A stretch of DNA of 32,795 nt, taken from NCBI GenBank assembly GCA_022601445.1, contig JAJACP010000014.1, positions 1 through 32,795 on the forward strand. The letters are read 5' to 3'. Numbering within the stretch: the first letter of the stretch is position 1; each line of letters starts with the position of its first letter. A program made the position numbers and the translations under genes. Below are positions 16,552 to 24,355 of this stretch, piece by piece. The notes under the pieces are model-generated. The model did no database searches, was not told where the DNA came from, and was given only the letters and a program-made list of their open reading frames with translations. Source of the stretch: Chlamydiales bacterium (GTDB taxonomy: Bacteria; Chlamydiota; Chlamydiia; Chlamydiales; JAAKFR01).

Positions 16552-17612
16552 AAGGGTCCTGTAAAGGTTCGATCGGGCACATCGTGCGGGCGCCCCATCT
16601 TAGATTCAATAAGTTGTTCAAGCAAAGCGCGTGCTCGGGTCGGCTGCTCCATCAGCTCTAAAGCCGCAATCGCGATATCAGTGGAAGTTGGGTAGTAGTG
16701 ATTTGCCAATGCCCAGCTTGTTGGGCTATGGCTATCGGGATAGGTGATCCGTTTGGGAGGCACTTTTAAGGCGCCAAATGCGCGCTCTGTAAGTAGTGAA
16801 GAAATTTCAGCCGCTAAACCACACGTTTTCCAATCAGCATCAGCAATGATCACTCGCCCTGTTTTCCAGGCAGATGCGACAAGGGTCTCGGTGTCAAGCG
16901 GCTTTAAACTTCTTAAATCGACGACTTCGACCGAGATCCCATCTTCTTTGAGAAGTTGCGCCGCTTTATACGCCTCTAAGGTCATATGGGATGAGGCAAT
17001 GATCGTTACGTCACTCCCCTCCTGGACAATTTTAGCTTTCCCGAGAGGAACACGATACATTTCCCGTGGAACATCTCCGTGTATATTATGTAGCCATCTA
17101 TGTTCTAGATAGATAACTGGACAATTCTCTTCAACAGCAGAAATGAGTAATCCTTTGGCATCATAGGGAGAGGAAGGCGCAACAACCTTCAGACCGGGCA
17201 CATGAGCAAACAGGCTATGTAGGGTTTGCGAGTGTTGAGGCCCTTGTCCCCACCCCCGTCCGATCACCAAGCGGATGACCAGAGGGACGTTCATCTGGTC
17301 GCCAAACATATAATTCCACTTGGCAGCATTGTTCACGATTTGATCAAGAGCAAGAAGGGTAAAATCGACGCGCTGATGGGTTAAAATCGGACGCATACCC
17401 ACCACTGCAGAGCCAATGGCAACACCCGTCATCGCATTTTCTGAACACGGCATATCCATTACGCGCTCAGGACCATATTTTTCCTGCAAGCCAATGGTGG
17501 TTCCAAAAATCCCTTTCGGATCAGGGACTCCCAGTCCCATCAAATAGACGCTGGTATCCGCTGCCATCAGCTGGTCAGTTGCGTGTAAAATCGCTTCGTT
17601 AAATTGTGTCAT
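16548..17612 (-). CDS. TPP-dependent dehydrogenase/transferase E1 beta subunit
   Basis: Transketolase-like pyrimidine-binding domain plus C-terminal transketolase domain, 354 aa from the ATG at 17612 (MTQFNEAILHATDQLM). The longer frame upstream to 17702 is Arg-rich, lies inside the alpha gene and is not family-like. Recognisable E1 beta segments include MPCSENAMTGVAIGSA and QHSQTLHSLFAHVPGLKVVAPSSP. The gene overlaps the alpha subunit by 14 bp, so the two are made together as an alpha2beta2 enzyme. No E2 acyltransferase or E3 lipoamide dehydrogenase gene occurs anywhere in the window. A central-metabolism 2-oxoacid dehydrogenase is therefore less likely than a sugar-pathway enzyme. Confidence 0.9.
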   Translation of the reverse strand: MTQFNEAILHATDQLMAADTSVYLMGLGVPDPKGIFGTTIGLQEKYGPERVMDMPCSENAMTGVAIGSAVVGMRPILTHQRVDFTLLALDQIVNNAAKWNYMFGDQMNVPLVIRLVIGRGWGQGPQHSQTLHSLFAHVPGLKVVAPSSPYDAKGLLISAVEENCPVIYLEHRWLHNIHGDVPREMYRVPLGKAKIVQEGSDVTIIASSHMTLEAYKAAQLLKEDGISVEVVDLRSLKPLDTETLVASAWKTGRVIIADADWKTCGLAAEISSLLTERAFGALKVPPKRITYPDSHSPTSWALANHYYPTSTDIAIAALELMEQPTRARALLEQLIESKMGRPHDVPDRTFTGPF

Positions 17613-18492
17613 GCGCCTCCACAGGAAAAGGGCTCTTTTCGGCAAAGACAAACGCCTCCTCAATCTCTTGCGCAATTGGGGCAGAGTCGAGGTGGACACC
17701 ATTGAGTGGGTCTAGTTGTTTCCAAAACTCAACCTCTTTTTCAGGCTGATACGGATCGATATGCGGTCCGCAGTGCTCTCGAAAGCGATAAGTAGAAAAC
17801 TCAAGTAAGCAGGGGCCATGCCCTGTGCGAATATGGTTTACACCCTTTTCCGTCAATGTGATCACTTGATCGAGCACATTTCCATCTCCTTTTAGAGCAA
17901 ACACACCATGCGCTTCAGCTAGATACGTAATACTCCGTGCGGGAGGCTGGCGCACATCCAAAGGCGAGTAGACCGAGTAAAGATTGTTCTCACAAACAAA
18001 GAGAACAGGGAGGTGTTTGAGTGCGGCAAAATTTAGACTCTCGGCAAAAACGCCCTCCTCTGTGGAGCCTTCGCCTAAAAAAACCACAACGAGGCGCTCT
18101 TCTTTTTTCATTTTGGCTCCCAGTGCAGCACCTACACCAACGGGAATACTTCCCCCCACAATCGGAGTCGAGCCTAAAAATCCCACAGAAAGATCCACTA
18201 GATGCATCGAACCACCACGACCCAAGCAGCACCCTGTTTGCTTGCCGTAAATTTCGGCCAGCATCCGTTTTAAATCGCCCCCCTTGGCAAGATAGTGAGC
18301 GTGAGCACGATGCCCACTCACTGCATAATCACGTGCGGTTAACTGAGAGCAAACACCGACAGCAATCGCCTCTTGCCCAATGCTTAGGTGAACCGGACAG
18401 CGCATTTTTTGCTCGTGATAGCGATTGGCAATCGCCTCCTCAATCATCCGGATGCGCATCAACCGATACTCTAGACTGTGCGCGACCTTCAT
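17599..18492 (-). CDS. TPP-dependent dehydrogenase/transferase E1 alpha subunit
   Basis: The 297-residue protein carries the ThDP/Mg motif from GEGSTEEG (140-147) to CENN (Asn169-Asn170). It also has the phosphorylation-loop-type segment SGHRAHAHYLAKGG (59-72) and GRGGSMHL, all typical of pyruvate/acetoin dehydrogenase E1 alpha. It is somewhat shorter than many family members at both ends. The start MKVAHSLEYRLMRIRM at 18492 overlaps the HldE-like stop by four bases. It partners with the beta subunit encoded immediately downstream. The sugar-operon setting suggests decarboxylation of a 2-oxo acid and transfer of the acyl unit to a sugar or amino-sugar acceptor. That is inference. Confidence 0.9.
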   Translation of the reverse strand: MKVAHSLEYRLMRIRMIEEAIANRYHEQKMRCPVHLSIGQEAIAVGVCSQLTARDYAVSGHRAHAHYLAKGGDLKRMLAEIYGKQTGCCLGRGGSMHLVDLSVGFLGSTPIVGGSIPVGVGAALGAKMKKEERLVVVFLGEGSTEEGVFAESLNFAALKHLPVLFVCENNLYSVYSPLDVRQPPARSITYLAEAHGVFALKGDGNVLDQVITLTEKGVNHIRTGHGPCLLEFSTYRFREHCGPHIDPYQPEKEVEFWKQLDPLNGVHLDSAPIAQEIEEAFVFAEKSPFPVEAHDTI

Positions 18493-20000
18493 TTCATTAA
18501 CCTAGTGATATATTTACACACATCGACCTTATGCACAGCTTCTTTATTTCCAACAATTTGAATGTCAATCGCCGCCGCAACCGAGCCGACAAAGCCTCCT
18601 AAAAGGATAGGATATCCCTTTGCGGCGAAAAGAGAGGCCAGGGCAAAATAACTGTCGCCAGCGCCCACGCGGTCCACACTTTGCATCGTCAATGCTGGGA
18701 TCGACCATGCATTCTCATCCTTTTCATAAAGAGAAACCCCATTCACACCACGTGTCACAGAAATTTGGGGACAGTGGAGAATCTCGCTGATATCCGCCAC
18801 AACCGTCTCAAGACGGCTTGTTCGATCGTGAGCAGCTAATCGAAGCTCCGGTTCATTGAGAGAGATAAAATCAGCTCTGTGGTAATGAGTCACCACGTTA
18901 TAGCCACGATTTCCACTATTGGTTTGCGTATTCACAGCGAGAAAATTCGGTTGCGAGCAGAGCGCGTGGATGATTCCCGAATTGATTAGCCCATTTCCAA
19001 AATCGCAGACCAAAACAAGATCAAAACCTTGAGCGCGCTCTCGAATTTTCGTAATCAACTCCTTCGTTTGCCCCTCTGAGAGGAGAGGAACATTACTCGA
19101 ATACGTTTCAAACAGCTTGGTAATGGTTTTTCCATCCTTCAGCACATACCGTTTCTTTGTCAGAGTAGGCAAATCGTCTAAATAGATGAATTCTGGATTT
19201 ACATTTGGTGCAAGCTGCGAAAAAGACTCCCCCTGGCCAACGCCTGTCAAAAGCGTCACATCTTGAACAAAAGAAGACAAGTGATTGGCGACAACCAATG
19301 AGCCACCTAAAAACGTTTCCGACTCACGCAGTGTCGCTGTAAAGTGGACCCCTTTGCCTGACTGGCCAAGAGGATCGACATATTGATACGTATCTAAAAT
19401 CGCATCACCAATCACCAGAACCTTCAAATCTTTGAGAGACTCGATTTTCTCCAGAATCTCACCCAGAGAAAAATTTTGTTTCAGCGTCGTTAAAAAAGGA
19501 GAGAGTCTTCGTGCGTCTGGATCGAAAAAGCGGTTGAGAAGCTCGGAGGAGCTAAAGACGATATCATTTGTATAACAGATCTCACCTCCCACACTTTGAA
19601 CCGCTTCCGCCTCTTCAGAGATTTTTCCCGTTACATCCGCGCCATGATTCCGGTACTCCTCCCCTTTGATATAGACACTCGGCTGCACAGCTTTGATCAC
19701 CGAGACCGCATCCGGAGAGTTATTGAGCACAACATAGTCAACAGAAACAAGTGATGCGAGTTGTTCCAGGCGCAGCTTTTCAGTGAATGCCGGGCGACCT
19801 GGACCTTTATTCACATATTGATCAGGTGTGATCGAGACCACCAGCTTATCACCTTGCTTTTTTGCCTCTTGAAGATGGCGGATGTGCCCTGGATGCAGCA
19901 AGTCAAAGACACCGTGACAATGCACGACTTTGTGTCCTTTACGCTTCTCTTCGGCAACTAAAGAGCCGATGTCGCCAAGCTGTTTGATTTTTTCTTGCAT
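18489..20000 (-). CDS. HldE-like bifunctional protein with swapped domains: nucleotidyltransferase then PfkB kinase
   Basis: Residues 20-160 form a cytidylyltransferase-like domain with HGVFDLLHPGH (HPGH at 36-39) and the late FSSSELLN motif. Residues about 190-500 form a ribokinase/PfkB domain with GDAILDTYQY, FLGGSLVVANHL and the anion-hole/catalytic-base motif DRVGAGDS (GAGD at 446-449). In Escherichia coli HldE the kinase comes first and the adenylyltransferase second, so this order is reversed. The probable role is to phosphorylate a heptose or similar phosphosugar at C1 and activate it as a nucleotide sugar, using the product of the adjacent GmhA-like isomerase. Start at 20000 overlaps the isomerase gene by 43 bp. 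Confidence 0.88.
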   Translation of the reverse strand: MQEKIKQLGDIGSLVAEEKRKGHKVVHCHGVFDLLHPGHIRHLQEAKKQGDKLVVSITPDQYVNKGPGRPAFTEKLRLEQLASLVSVDYVVLNNSPDAVSVIKAVQPSVYIKGEEYRNHGADVTGKISEEAEAVQSVGGEICYTNDIVFSSSELLNRFFDPDARRLSPFLTTLKQNFSLGEILEKIESLKDLKVLVIGDAILDTYQYVDPLGQSGKGVHFTATLRESETFLGGSLVVANHLSSFVQDVTLLTGVGQGESFSQLAPNVNPEFIYLDDLPTLTKKRYVLKDGKTITKLFETYSSNVPLLSEGQTKELITKIRERAQGFDLVLVCDFGNGLINSGIIHALCSQPNFLAVNTQTNSGNRGYNVVTHYHRADFISLNEPELRLAAHDRTSRLETVVADISEILHCPQISVTRGVNGVSLYEKDENAWSIPALTMQSVDRVGAGDSYFALASLFAAKGYPILLGGFVGSVAAAIDIQIVGNKEAVHKVDVCKYITRLMK

Positions 20001-20551
20001 CCGTTAAACGTATCCACAATAGTGTGTAAAAGGGAAAAGTGTCCTGTTTCAACGAGCCCGTAATCATGACTATCCAGCCAAAAATTCAGATCTCCTAACT
20101 TACAAAGGGGATTATCCTCATCAAACCCCGAGAGTGTGACCAATGTTACTTTTTTTTCTTTCGCGACCTTCGCAGCAGCCAAAATATTTTCGGACTGCCC
20201 TGAGCTAGAAATCGCCACAAGCAAATCATTCGCTCTTAAATTACGCTCTAAAGGCATTTTGTACACATTTTCATAGCCAAAGTCATTAGCGAAACAGGTC
20301 AGCATATTCGCATCCGACAGAGTCGTGGCGGAAACATTCACTGTTCTGAGCAAATCCGTACAAAAATGGGAAGCAATCCCCGCACTGCCTCCGTTACCAA
20401 TCACATAAACAATTCCACTCACTCTCGAAACTTGTTCTAGGAGAAAGTGCGCCATCTGCAGCGCATCATGCGCATCAATTTCGCCCAAACGGGTCGTGTA
20501 GACACAGCTTTTAATCAGAGCGCTTAATTCATCTAATCGTTCGCAGAACAT
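19958..20551 (-). CDS. gmhA: GmhA-like phosphoheptose isomerase (SIS domain)
   Basis: SIS-domain sugar-phosphate isomerase, 197 aa from the ATG at 20551; two extra codons from an upstream TTG are possible. Family motifs are IGNGGSAGIASHF, the phosphate-binding SSSGQSENI segment, and the late metal/active-site helix ETGHFSLLHTIVD, matching GmhA's Glu/His arrangement. GmhA converts sedoheptulose 7-phosphate to glycero-manno-heptose 7-phosphate. Its overlap with the HldE-like gene strongly supports a heptose-type precursor pathway. No GmhB-like phosphatase gene is visible here. It overlaps the upstream epimerase by 19 bp. Confidence 0.87.
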   Translation of the reverse strand: MFCERLDELSALIKSCVYTTRLGEIDAHDALQMAHFLLEQVSRVSGIVYVIGNGGSAGIASHFCTDLLRTVNVSATTLSDANMLTCFANDFGYENVYKMPLERNLRANDLLVAISSSGQSENILAAAKVAKEKKVTLVTLSGFDEDNPLCKLGDLNFWLDSHDYGLVETGHFSLLHTIVDTFNGCKKKSNSLATSAL

Positions 20552-21522
20552 AGGCAATTAAACCAACTTTTTGTTGCTTTTTCAATCGTTTCAGGAGCCC
20601 ATACAGGAGCATCTTTGTAATCGTGGATTGCACTTAATATACGTGAGACACCCTCTTCTAAGGAGATTTCAGCCTTCCAGCCCAGCATTTTCTCAATCTT
20701 AGAGATATCTGCGAACGTGCAATCCGGTTCACCAGGACGCTTAGGAATGTGCACCACATCCCCTTCCAGAAGCTCCACTAGCCTGTTAACGCTATAGTGA
20801 TGAGAGCTTCCCACATTAAAAATCTCTCCCGAGACCTCACTTTGAGCCGCAGCATAGAAAGCGCGCGCCACATCCGCTACATAAGTAAAATCACGCGTCT
20901 GCGAGCCATCTCCCACTACAGTAAACGGCATTCCGTGCAGTTTTTGCGCTAAAAACACCCCAAAAACCGCACCATACGTACCCGAAGTACGTGATCTGGG
21001 GCCATACACATTAAATAGGCGCAGACTCACTGCTGGGATTCCATACACCTGCTCCCAATGCATCACCAGCTCTTCCCCTAAAGACTTCGTCAGTGCGTAA
21101 GGGTATTGAGGTTGAACCTGAGCCGTCTCAGGAGTGGGATAAACAGACGGAATTCCATAGCACGAAGAAGAAGCTGCGTAAATCACCCGCTTAACCTGCC
21201 TCTTTTTTGCGCACTCAAGAACATTAAACGTCCCATCCACATTCACTTCAAAGTAGTCACGCGGATTTTCAATCGAAGGGACGATATCCGCCAGTCCTGC
21301 TAAGTGAAAAACCCAATCCACTCCCTCAAAAACCGAATCCTCCAATTCACGAATATCCATCTCATGAAACGAAAAACCCGGATGATTCTTCACAGCCTCT
21401 AGATTTCGAAGACGCCCCGAATAGAGATTATCCAAAGCACGCACCTCATGCCCCACTTCCAGTAGCAATTCAGTGAGATGGCTTCCAATAAAGCCCGCGC
21501 CGCCAGTTACAAGAGCTCTCAT
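20533..21522 (-). CDS. NAD-dependent NDP-sugar epimerase (extended SDR), 329 aa
   Basis: The Rossmann motif is TGGAGFIGSHL at residues 6-16, the catalytic region is ASSSCYG, and Tyr-Lys lies in YPYALTKSLGE. The RLFNVYGPRS and GDGSQTRDFTYVADVARAF segments are typical of UDP-glucose/UDP-N-acetylglucosamine 4-epimerase relatives. The last part (WKAEISLEEGVSRIL) is conserved in the family. It could be a C4 epimerase, or an HldD-like enzyme acting on the activated heptose; sequence alone does not decide. It overlaps the neighbouring epimerase gene by four bases (ATGA). Confidence 0.9.
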   Translation of the reverse strand: MRALVTGGAGFIGSHLTELLLEVGHEVRALDNLYSGRLRNLEAVKNHPGFSFHEMDIRELEDSVFEGVDWVFHLAGLADIVPSIENPRDYFEVNVDGTFNVLECAKKRQVKRVIYAASSSCYGIPSVYPTPETAQVQPQYPYALTKSLGEELVMHWEQVYGIPAVSLRLFNVYGPRSRTSGTYGAVFGVFLAQKLHGMPFTVVGDGSQTRDFTYVADVARAFYAAAQSEVSGEIFNVGSSHHYSVNRLVELLEGDVVHIPKRPGEPDCTFADISKIEKMLGWKAEISLEEGVSRILSAIHDYKDAPVWAPETIEKATKSWFNCLCSAND

Positions 21523-22493
21523 TGTAAATCCACTGCATTCATGGTTTTAATGTTAAAATATCGCTTATCTTCTAGCGAATCAGGTAGCTTTCCCTCTTCA
21601 AACGCATCGATCAAACTCTGCACTGCATCTTCGATTGTTCTTCGCGGAACAAACTGCAATTCTTTTGCAATCTTTTCAGATGAAACATGATAGGAGCGGT
21701 TATCATCAGTGGGCACCACCTCCAGTTCACATCCCTCTACCGACTGCGCTACCAGCTCACCAATCGCGCGCACCGTGTGGTTATGATAGCCCACGTTAAA
21801 GATCGCGCCCTGCACCTTCTCTTCCGGCGCCTCTAGCACACACAAGTAGGCATCCACCATGTCATCGATATGAATATTCGGGCGCATTTGATTGCCCCCC
21901 ATCACCTTAATTTTCCGGTTACGATACGCATGATTTGTCAAGATATTAACCACTACATCCAGTCTCTGTCTAGGGGCGTAGCCACATACAGTTGCAGGGC
22001 GTAGTATCGTGCATACAAAGTCATCATCCTGGTACTGAAAGAGGATTTTCTCACATGCCGCTTTAAACTTAGAGTAATCTGTTAGGGGTTCTAGCGTCAT
22101 GTCTTCCGTCACATTCGGCTCAGATTTCACGCCATAGACCGATGAAGAGGAGGCATAGATAAAGCGTTTAATCCCTTTTTCCTTAGCTATTTTCACAAAA
22201 GGTTCGAAGGCATCAAAGTTAATCGATTTACCCAGTTCAGGATTCAGCTCAAAGCTGGGATCATTAGAAATACACGCCAAGTGGATCACATGATCACATC
22301 CTTCTAGCGCCTCTTCAACCACAGCGGACTCTCTCATATCCCCTTTGATTTCAGTTAATCGAGGATGTTTTTCTAGAACATTATCGCCATAGAGATAAAG
22401 ATCGAGGACCGTGACCTCATATCCTTTTTTCAGAAGAGCAGGGACGAGTTTAGAGCCGACATATCCAGCGCCACCAGCGACAAGAACTTTCAT
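21519..22493 (-). CDS. NAD-dependent epimerase/dehydratase, 324 aa, first gene of the sugar operon
   Basis: Extended SDR with AGGAGYVGSKL at the N-terminus, ASSSSVYG at the catalytic Ser region and YSKFK supplying Tyr and Lys. The MRPNIHIDDMVDAY segment binds substrate and cofactor. It is only moderately similar to the epimerase at 20533-21522, so the two are not recent duplicates. The ATG at 22493 has gaggga seven bases upstream and a promoter about 35 bp upstream, making this the leading gene of the 13-gene unit. Its product probably interconverts or oxidises an NDP-sugar for the surface glycan. Exact reaction unknown. Confidence 0.9.
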   Translation of the reverse strand: MKVLVAGGAGYVGSKLVPALLKKGYEVTVLDLYLYGDNVLEKHPRLTEIKGDMRESAVVEEALEGCDHVIHLACISNDPSFELNPELGKSINFDAFEPFVKIAKEKGIKRFIYASSSSVYGVKSEPNVTEDMTLEPLTDYSKFKAACEKILFQYQDDDFVCTILRPATVCGYAPRQRLDVVVNILTNHAYRNRKIKVMGGNQMRPNIHIDDMVDAYLCVLEAPEEKVQGAIFNVGYHNHTVRAIGELVAQSVEGCELEVVPTDDNRSYHVSSEKIAKELQFVPRRTIEDAVQSLIDAFEEGKLPDSLEDKRYFNIKTMNAVDLQ

Positions 22494-22523
22494 TATCCCT
22501 CATGAATTAAATTTGAGAGTTCT

Positions 22524-22553
22524 GGTATATGTTTTAGCTTCTATTCTTTTCAA
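22524..22553 (-). promoter_or_regulatory. Promoter of the 13-gene sugar operon
   Basis: On the minus strand TTGAAA (22553-22548), an 18-bp spacer and TATACC (22529-22524) lie about 30 bp upstream of the first epimerase start. It is the only good promoter candidate I see for the packed genes down to 9534. Gene overlaps leave little room for internal promoters, except the 64-bp gap before the last glycosyltransferase. Confidence 0.5.
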
Positions 22554-22590
22554 GCAAAACCGTGGGGATCTGTTCATCGAGAATTTACGA

Positions 22591-22619
22591 TTGCTGTAAT
22601 CATGATTTCGATGTATTTT
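22591..22619 (+). promoter_or_regulatory. Possible promoter of the plus-strand GT2 gene
   Basis: TTGCTG (22591-22596), 17 bp, and TATTTT (22614-22619) precede the ATG at 22648 by 28 bp. The match to consensus is moderate. It is divergent from the sugar-operon promoter in the same 154-bp intergenic region. Confidence 0.4.
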
Positions 22620-22647
22620 GGTTTTGAATTAGAGAGTTAAGAAGATC

Positions 22648-23493
22648 ATGCCGCGACTATCTATCATCGTTCCTAGTTACAATTATGGACGGTATTTACA
22701 TGAGACGATAGGCTCAATTTTATCTCAGGATTATACTGATTACGAATTGATATTGGTAGATGATTGTTCATCAGATCAGAGTCCGGAGATTTGCCAGGAG
22801 TATGCGTCTCAGTACGCGCATATACAGTGTATTCAGCACTCAAAAAACTTAGGCATTTATGAGTCACTTTTAACAGGCTTGAAGCAGTCTTCGGGTGCTT
22901 ATCTTCACTATTTTAGTGCGGACGACAGATATCTTCCTGGTTTTTTATCAAAAAGCATGTCATTTTTCGACACCCATCCGGAGGCCGGTTTTGTATGTAC
23001 AGATCTTGGTTATTTTCAGGACGGTTCTGATGATTTGGATGAAAGGCATCTTTTGGAGGGTTTAACGCATCCTCGCTTTATTTCTAGGGAAGAGATAGTG
23101 AATGTATTTCGGACAACCGCCTTTTGGGTACCTGGGGCATCATGTATAGCGTCTCGGGATTTGGTTTTGAAATACGGTCCTGACATTCCCCAACTAGAGA
23201 ACATTTCGGACTGGTATATTTTTCACAAGATGGCCCTTTGTGAGGGAGTGGGTTACATACCTGAGGTATTGACCTCGATGCGTGTGCATGATCGAACGTT
23301 AACAAATCGGGTAAAGGGGAGCAAAAAAAGGCGTCGGGCTACCTATCGTTATTTGTTACGGCTTTTATTACAGGACAGAGATTTGCGTCAGCGCTTTTTG
23401 GATGCAGGTTTACTAGATTTCATTTTCCGCGATCTCAAGTGGAAGCTTTACCTAAACCCTGGGTATAGCCCTTACTGGTTTAAACAAGGTTAG
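22648..23493 (+). CDS. Glycosyltransferase family 2 (GT2), 281 aa
   Basis: GT-A fold glycosyltransferase. The N-terminus PRLSIIVPSYNYGRYL is the classic GT2 nucleotide-binding strand. ILVDDCSSDQS (residues 35-45) and the metal-site region FSADDRYLPG (Asp92-Asp93) follow. Residues 165-245, around ISDWYIFHKMALCEGVGYIP, closely resemble the GT2 encoded on the other strand at 24345-25211; the two are clear paralogues. No membrane segments. It is transcribed alone, opposite to all its neighbours up to the ABC transporter. It probably adds a sugar to the surface glycan; donor and acceptor unknown. Confidence 0.9.
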   Translation: MPRLSIIVPSYNYGRYLHETIGSILSQDYTDYELILVDDCSSDQSPEICQEYASQYAHIQCIQHSKNLGIYESLLTGLKQSSGAYLHYFSADDRYLPGFLSKSMSFFDTHPEAGFVCTDLGYFQDGSDDLDERHLLEGLTHPRFISREEIVNVFRTTAFWVPGASCIASRDLVLKYGPDIPQLENISDWYIFHKMALCEGVGYIPEVLTSMRVHDRTLTNRVKGSKKRRRATYRYLLRLLLQDRDLRQRFLDAGLLDFIFRDLKWKLYLNPGYSPYWFKQG

Positions 23494-23530
23494 CATCAAT
23501 TAATTTATTACAAACAACTTCTACACCATT

Positions 23531-24355
23531 TTAAAATAGAGTCAGATGAGGGTTTGGCAATGAGGAAATGTGAGCTAGCTGCGATCTTGTTAATGCAATA
23601 GGTTGTTCTTGATCACATGCTGACTCTTGGATGAAACAATGTTTGTAGTGCTTAACTAGCTCAAAAATTTCCTCTAGCCTGCTCATGGGTTCTGCAAACA
23701 AAAAATTATGCAACTCAATAAACAGTTTAGGCTTATTTTTTAAAATAGTTTGAGAACCTTTAAGCACTTCCAGCTCATACCCCTCAACATCTACTTTAAT
23801 AACAGTAGGTACTACATTTTTTGATAAGAAATAGTAGTCAAGGGAAATCATTTGTACAGGAATGTCCTTAGGAAATTTTGTTTTACAAAATAGGCCTGAC
23901 GAATCTGCAGGAACATCGACAGCACCCTCTTTTTCTCCCACGGCACAATGTTCTAGATGAACATTTGAGCAATGATTAAGCTCAATATTCTTCTTCAAAA
24001 AAGAGTAATTTTTTGGATTGCATTCAAACGAAAAGACTTTCCCCTTGTTCCCCACCCACTGTGAAAAAAAAAGCGCGAAAAAACCCAAATGCGCGCCTAT
24101 ATCCGCAACAATGTCTTCTCTTTGGATAATCTTTTCAATCCATTGTAGTTCATGGGCAAACGGCGAGAAAGATTCTCGCCATCTTGATAAGTAACGATGT
24201 TTGCCGTACCACAAGCTTCCTTCGAATGATCCTACATAAAACCTAAAAGGGCAGTCTGACAAAGCAGGCTCTAGTATATAGGGACTAAATAAAAATGAAT
24301 GTAATTTACGTCTAACAGAGAGGAGGAATGTTTTGACTAAAGAGTTAAATTCCAT
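23531..24355 (-). CDS. FkbM-family SAM-dependent methyltransferase, 274 aa
   Basis: FkbM-type methyltransferase with motif I VADIGAHLGFFALFF (residues 83-97) and the acidic position FSFECNPKNY. The family hallmark VIKVDVEGYELEVLKG is present near the late middle. FkbM enzymes O-methylate sugars or polyketides, and in glycan loci they typically methylate hydroxyl groups on terminal sugars. The first 30 residues are basic and hydrophobic (LLSVRRKLHSFLF), perhaps a membrane-associating helix rather than a signal peptide. It overlaps the GT2 gene upstream by 11 bp, so the two are co-transcribed, suggesting methylation of the sugar that GT2 adds. Confidence 0.9.
   Translation of the reverse strand: MEFNSLVKTFLLSVRRKLHSFLFSPYILEPALSDCPFRFYVGSFEGSLWYGKHRYLSRWRESFSPFAHELQWIEKIIQREDIVADIGAHLGFFALFFSQWVGNKGKVFSFECNPKNYSFLKKNIELNHCSNVHLEHCAVGEKEGAVDVPADSSGLFCKTKFPKDIPVQMISLDYYFLSKNVVPTVIKVDVEGYELEVLKGSQTILKNKPKLFIELHNFLFAEPMSRLEEIFELVKHYKHCFIQESACDQEQPIALTRSQLAHISSLPNPHLTLF

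Noticed and set aside
16548-18492. A pyruvate dehydrogenase complex of central metabolism
   Set aside because: No E2 or E3 gene nearby and all neighbours are sugar enzymes with overlapping frames.
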